A stretch of DNA of 64,000 nt from Minicystis rosea (lineage in GTDB: Bacteria > Myxococcota_A > Polyangia > Polyangiales > Polyangiaceae). Both the position numbers and the translations under genes were made by a program. A model generated the notes under the pieces. The model ran no database searches, had not been told where the DNA came from, and was given only the letters and a program-made list of their open reading frames with translations. The stretch covers positions 15,391,501 to 15,455,500 of the forward strand of contig CP016211.1 in NCBI GenBank assembly GCA_001931535.1, read 5' to 3'. Positions 62,337 to 64,000 of this stretch are shown here, one piece after another; positions within the stretch are counted from its first letter, which is position 1; every line of letters begins with the position of its first letter.

Positions 62337-64000
62337 TCACTCGCCCGGCGCGGGCGCCGCGGGCTTCTCGCTGTCCGGCCGCTCGCGGAACACGAGCCAC
62401 AGCGCTGCGGGCAGCGCGGTGAAGTCCGCGAGCATCGACATGAACAGCGCCACCGCCATGAGCGCGCCGAACTGGCGCACCGGCGGCAGATCCGAGGCCG
62501 CGAAGGCGAGGAAGCCGCACGCGTTGATCAGCGTCGCGAAGAAGATCGCCTTCCCCGACACGAGCAGCGTGTGCCGGAGCGCCTCCTCCACGGTGCCCGT
62601 CTTCCGCTTCTCGAGGAAGTGGTAGAAGAAGTGGATCTGATCGTTCTCGCTCGTGCCCAGCACCGTCGACGCGATCAGGATCGTGGTCACGCTGAGGCGG
62701 ATGTCGGCGAGCCGCATCACGCCGAACATCACCAGGATGGCGAAGAGCGACGGGATCATCGTCATGAGCCGCGCCGCGCCGCTGCGGAACACGACCACGA
62801 ACGTCATGAAGATGATGGCCACCGTGAGCACGAAGCTCTCGACCAGCGTGGGCACGAGGTTCTGGCTCATCTTCGCCTGCAGCGGCCCGAGCCCGACCGT
62901 CTTCACCTGGAGCTCCTTGAGCGCCGGGTGCTTTTCGACCGCATCCTGCCAGCGCTGCTTGAGGCGCGCGTCGAGCCGCATGTACGCCTCGTGCTCGGTC
63001 GCGTGCGTGACGATGGCGAAGTGCGTCTGCCCCAAGCTCCGATCGACGAAGCGCTGGAGCATGGGCTCGCGCGGCACGAGCGCCTCGAGATCACCGGCGA
63101 CCTGATCGAGCGTGTCCGCGTCGGTGGGGAAGGCGTCGCCCTGACCGCCGAGGTAGCGCGTGATGCGGAGGATGGTGATCGGGCTGATGACGCCGCCGAC
63201 CTCGGGATCCGCCTCCACCGCGGCCTGGAACTGCGCGAGCCCGGCGAGGACCTTGGGCTCGGACACCGTGCCGAGCTTCCCCTGGAGCCACACCTCGGTC
63301 ATCGACAGGCCGGGCAGGATTTGCTGCGCGTACTTCGTGTCCCGGTAGAGCTCCGAGTCGTGGTTGATGTACTCGACCGGATCGATGAGGAGCTGCATCG
63401 GCTTGACCGCGCCGGGCAGCCCGAAGAGCGCCACGGCGCCCGCCGCCATCATGACGAGCGAGCTCGCCACGAGCGCCACCCGATGCCGGTAGCTGGCGCG
63501 CGGGAGCCAGTGCGTGAAGCGCACGAAGAACTCGCCGGCCACGGCTTGGTTCTGCGACGTCGGCGTGCGCAGGATCGTCTGCAGCGCGGGGAAGAGCGTG
63601 AGGATCACGATCCACGTGAGGAACAGGCCCACCGCGACCCAGATCCCCATGTCGCGGATGGGCCGGATCTCCGACACCGCGAGCGCCGCGAACCCGACCA
63701 GCGTCGCGAAGATCGAGGCCGTGCAGGCCACGAACTTGTTGGTCAGCGCGAAGATCTGGTGCTCCTCGACCGACACGCCGGGCGGATGATCGACGAAGCG
63801 CGAGTGGATGTAGACCAGCGTGGCCGTCGCCGTGACGAGGATCGTCATCGGCACCATCGGCGAGACGATGGTGAAGGTGCCCCCCGTCGCTCCGATGTAC
63901 GCGACCGAGGTGGCGAGGCACACGCCGAGCGTGATCAAGAAGGCGATGAGGGTCCGCACCGATCGATAGAGCGCGATCGTGAGGATGACGACGAAGACGG
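62337..64000 (-). CDS. RND superfamily (MMPL-like) transporter, 5' end beyond window
   Basis: C-terminal 554 residues of a resistance-nodulation-division/MMPL-type membrane transporter; the frame is open to the window edge (ILTIALYRS before VRTLIAFLI), so the true start lies beyond 64000. The visible part has helices 3-6 of one sterol-sensing-like bundle (FTIVSPMVPMTILVTATATL, FVACTASIFATLVGFAALAV), a large periplasmic loop (about 170-380) and a second bundle (VESFVLTVAIIFMTFVVVF, TSENDQIHFFYHFLEKRK, FFATLINACGFLAFAASDLP). Similar proteins move lipids, hopanoids or siderophores using proton force; substrate unknown. Confidence 0.9.
   Translation of the reverse strand, partial: VFVVILTIALYRSVRTLIAFLITLGVCLATSVAYIGATGGTFTIVSPMVPMTILVTATATLVYIHSRFVDHPPGVSVEEHQIFALTNKFVACTASIFATLVGFAALAVSEIRPIRDMGIWVAVGLFLTWIVILTLFPALQTILRTPTSQNQAVAGEFFVRFTHWLPRASYRHRVALVASSLVMMAAGAVALFGLPGAVKPMQLLIDPVEYINHDSELYRDTKYAQQILPGLSMTEVWLQGKLGTVSEPKVLAGLAQFQAAVEADPEVGGVISPITILRITRYLGGQGDAFPTDADTLDQVAGDLEALVPREPMLQRFVDRSLGQTHFAIVTHATEHEAYMRLDARLKQRWQDAVEKHPALKELQVKTVGLGPLQAKMSQNLVPTLVESFVLTVAIIFMTFVVVFRSGAARLMTMIPSLFAILVMFGVMRLADIRLSVTTILIASTVLGTSENDQIHFFYHFLEKRKTGTVEEALRHTLLVSGKAIFFATLINACGFLAFAASDLPPVRQFGALMAVALFMSMLADFTALPAALWLVFRERPDSEKPAAPAPGE

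Noticed and set aside
1..64000. tRNA, rRNA, complete insertion sequences or prophage
   Set aside because: None could be recognised by eye; only small remnants of mobile DNA were found.

Overview
The window is GC-rich throughout and gene-dense. It looks like chromosome of a myxobacterium, most likely from the Polyangiales/Sorangiineae side of Myxococcota. The evidence is two proteins ending in MYXO-CTERM-like tails (Cys motif, hydrophobic segment, Arg cluster), many lipoproteins with Ser/Thr/Gly-rich linkers, RCC1 and WD40 repeat proteins, a hybrid histidine kinase, ECF sigma factors, and metabolic genes scattered as singletons. This placement is inference; there is no rRNA in the window.

Layout. 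0-9 kb: cytochrome P450, DsbA-fold isomerase, lipoprotein, BASS-type transporter behind an outer-membrane protein whose frame is broken, CBS protein, hybrid histidine kinase. 9-17 kb: fatty acid desaturase, PHP-type metallohydrolase with a MYXO-CTERM tail, FGE-fold lipoprotein, and an overlapping pair of a GT-C-like membrane protein and a sulfatase-fold membrane enzyme. 17-25 kb: RecQ helicase, a frameshifted ZU5/L-domain lipoprotein, VOC and SDR enzymes, small lipoproteins. 25-28 kb: an overlapping ECF sigma / FecR-like / exported-protein operon. 28-38 kb: large lipoproteins, a stand-alone TssC (type VI sheath)-like protein with an unfamiliar N-terminal extension beside a zinc-ribbon protein, and an RCC1-repeat surface protein. 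38-46 kb: haloalkane dehalogenase-like hydrolase plus sigma factor, a cytochrome P460, a 43-bp repeat array, then a polysaccharide-export group with two paralogous flippases, a phosphopantetheinyl transferase overlapping one of them, and a truncated SGNH hydrolase. 46-49 kb: a B12-binding radical SAM enzyme followed by a 63-residue peptide resembling an NHLP-type RiPP leader, closed by a strong hairpin. 49-64 kb: exported regulatory-like-domain proteins, a ferritin-like fusion, a DUF5916-type outer-membrane protein, a CapA-like phosphatase, an AhpD-like protein with an in-frame TGA, a WD40 protein, and an RND/MMPL transporter running off the right edge.

Most notable points. (1) The gene at 58105-59103 reads through TGA at 58372 as CxxU in an AhpD-type redox motif, and a hairpin in the right place follows it; it is very probably a selenoprotein that a standard gene caller would cut in two. 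(2) The B12-radical SAM/NHLP-like peptide pair at 46.7-49.0 kb is a candidate minimal RiPP locus. (3) The TssC-like protein at 32565-34658 has no other type VI genes in the window and carries about 240 extra residues. (4) Two genes (4615-5642 and 20791-22271) are each broken by one missing base in a C/G homopolymer, which could be assembly error or slippage. (5) There are several unexplained repeat families: the 43-bp array, a 21-bp inverted repeat, and a dispersed short block seen at four loci.
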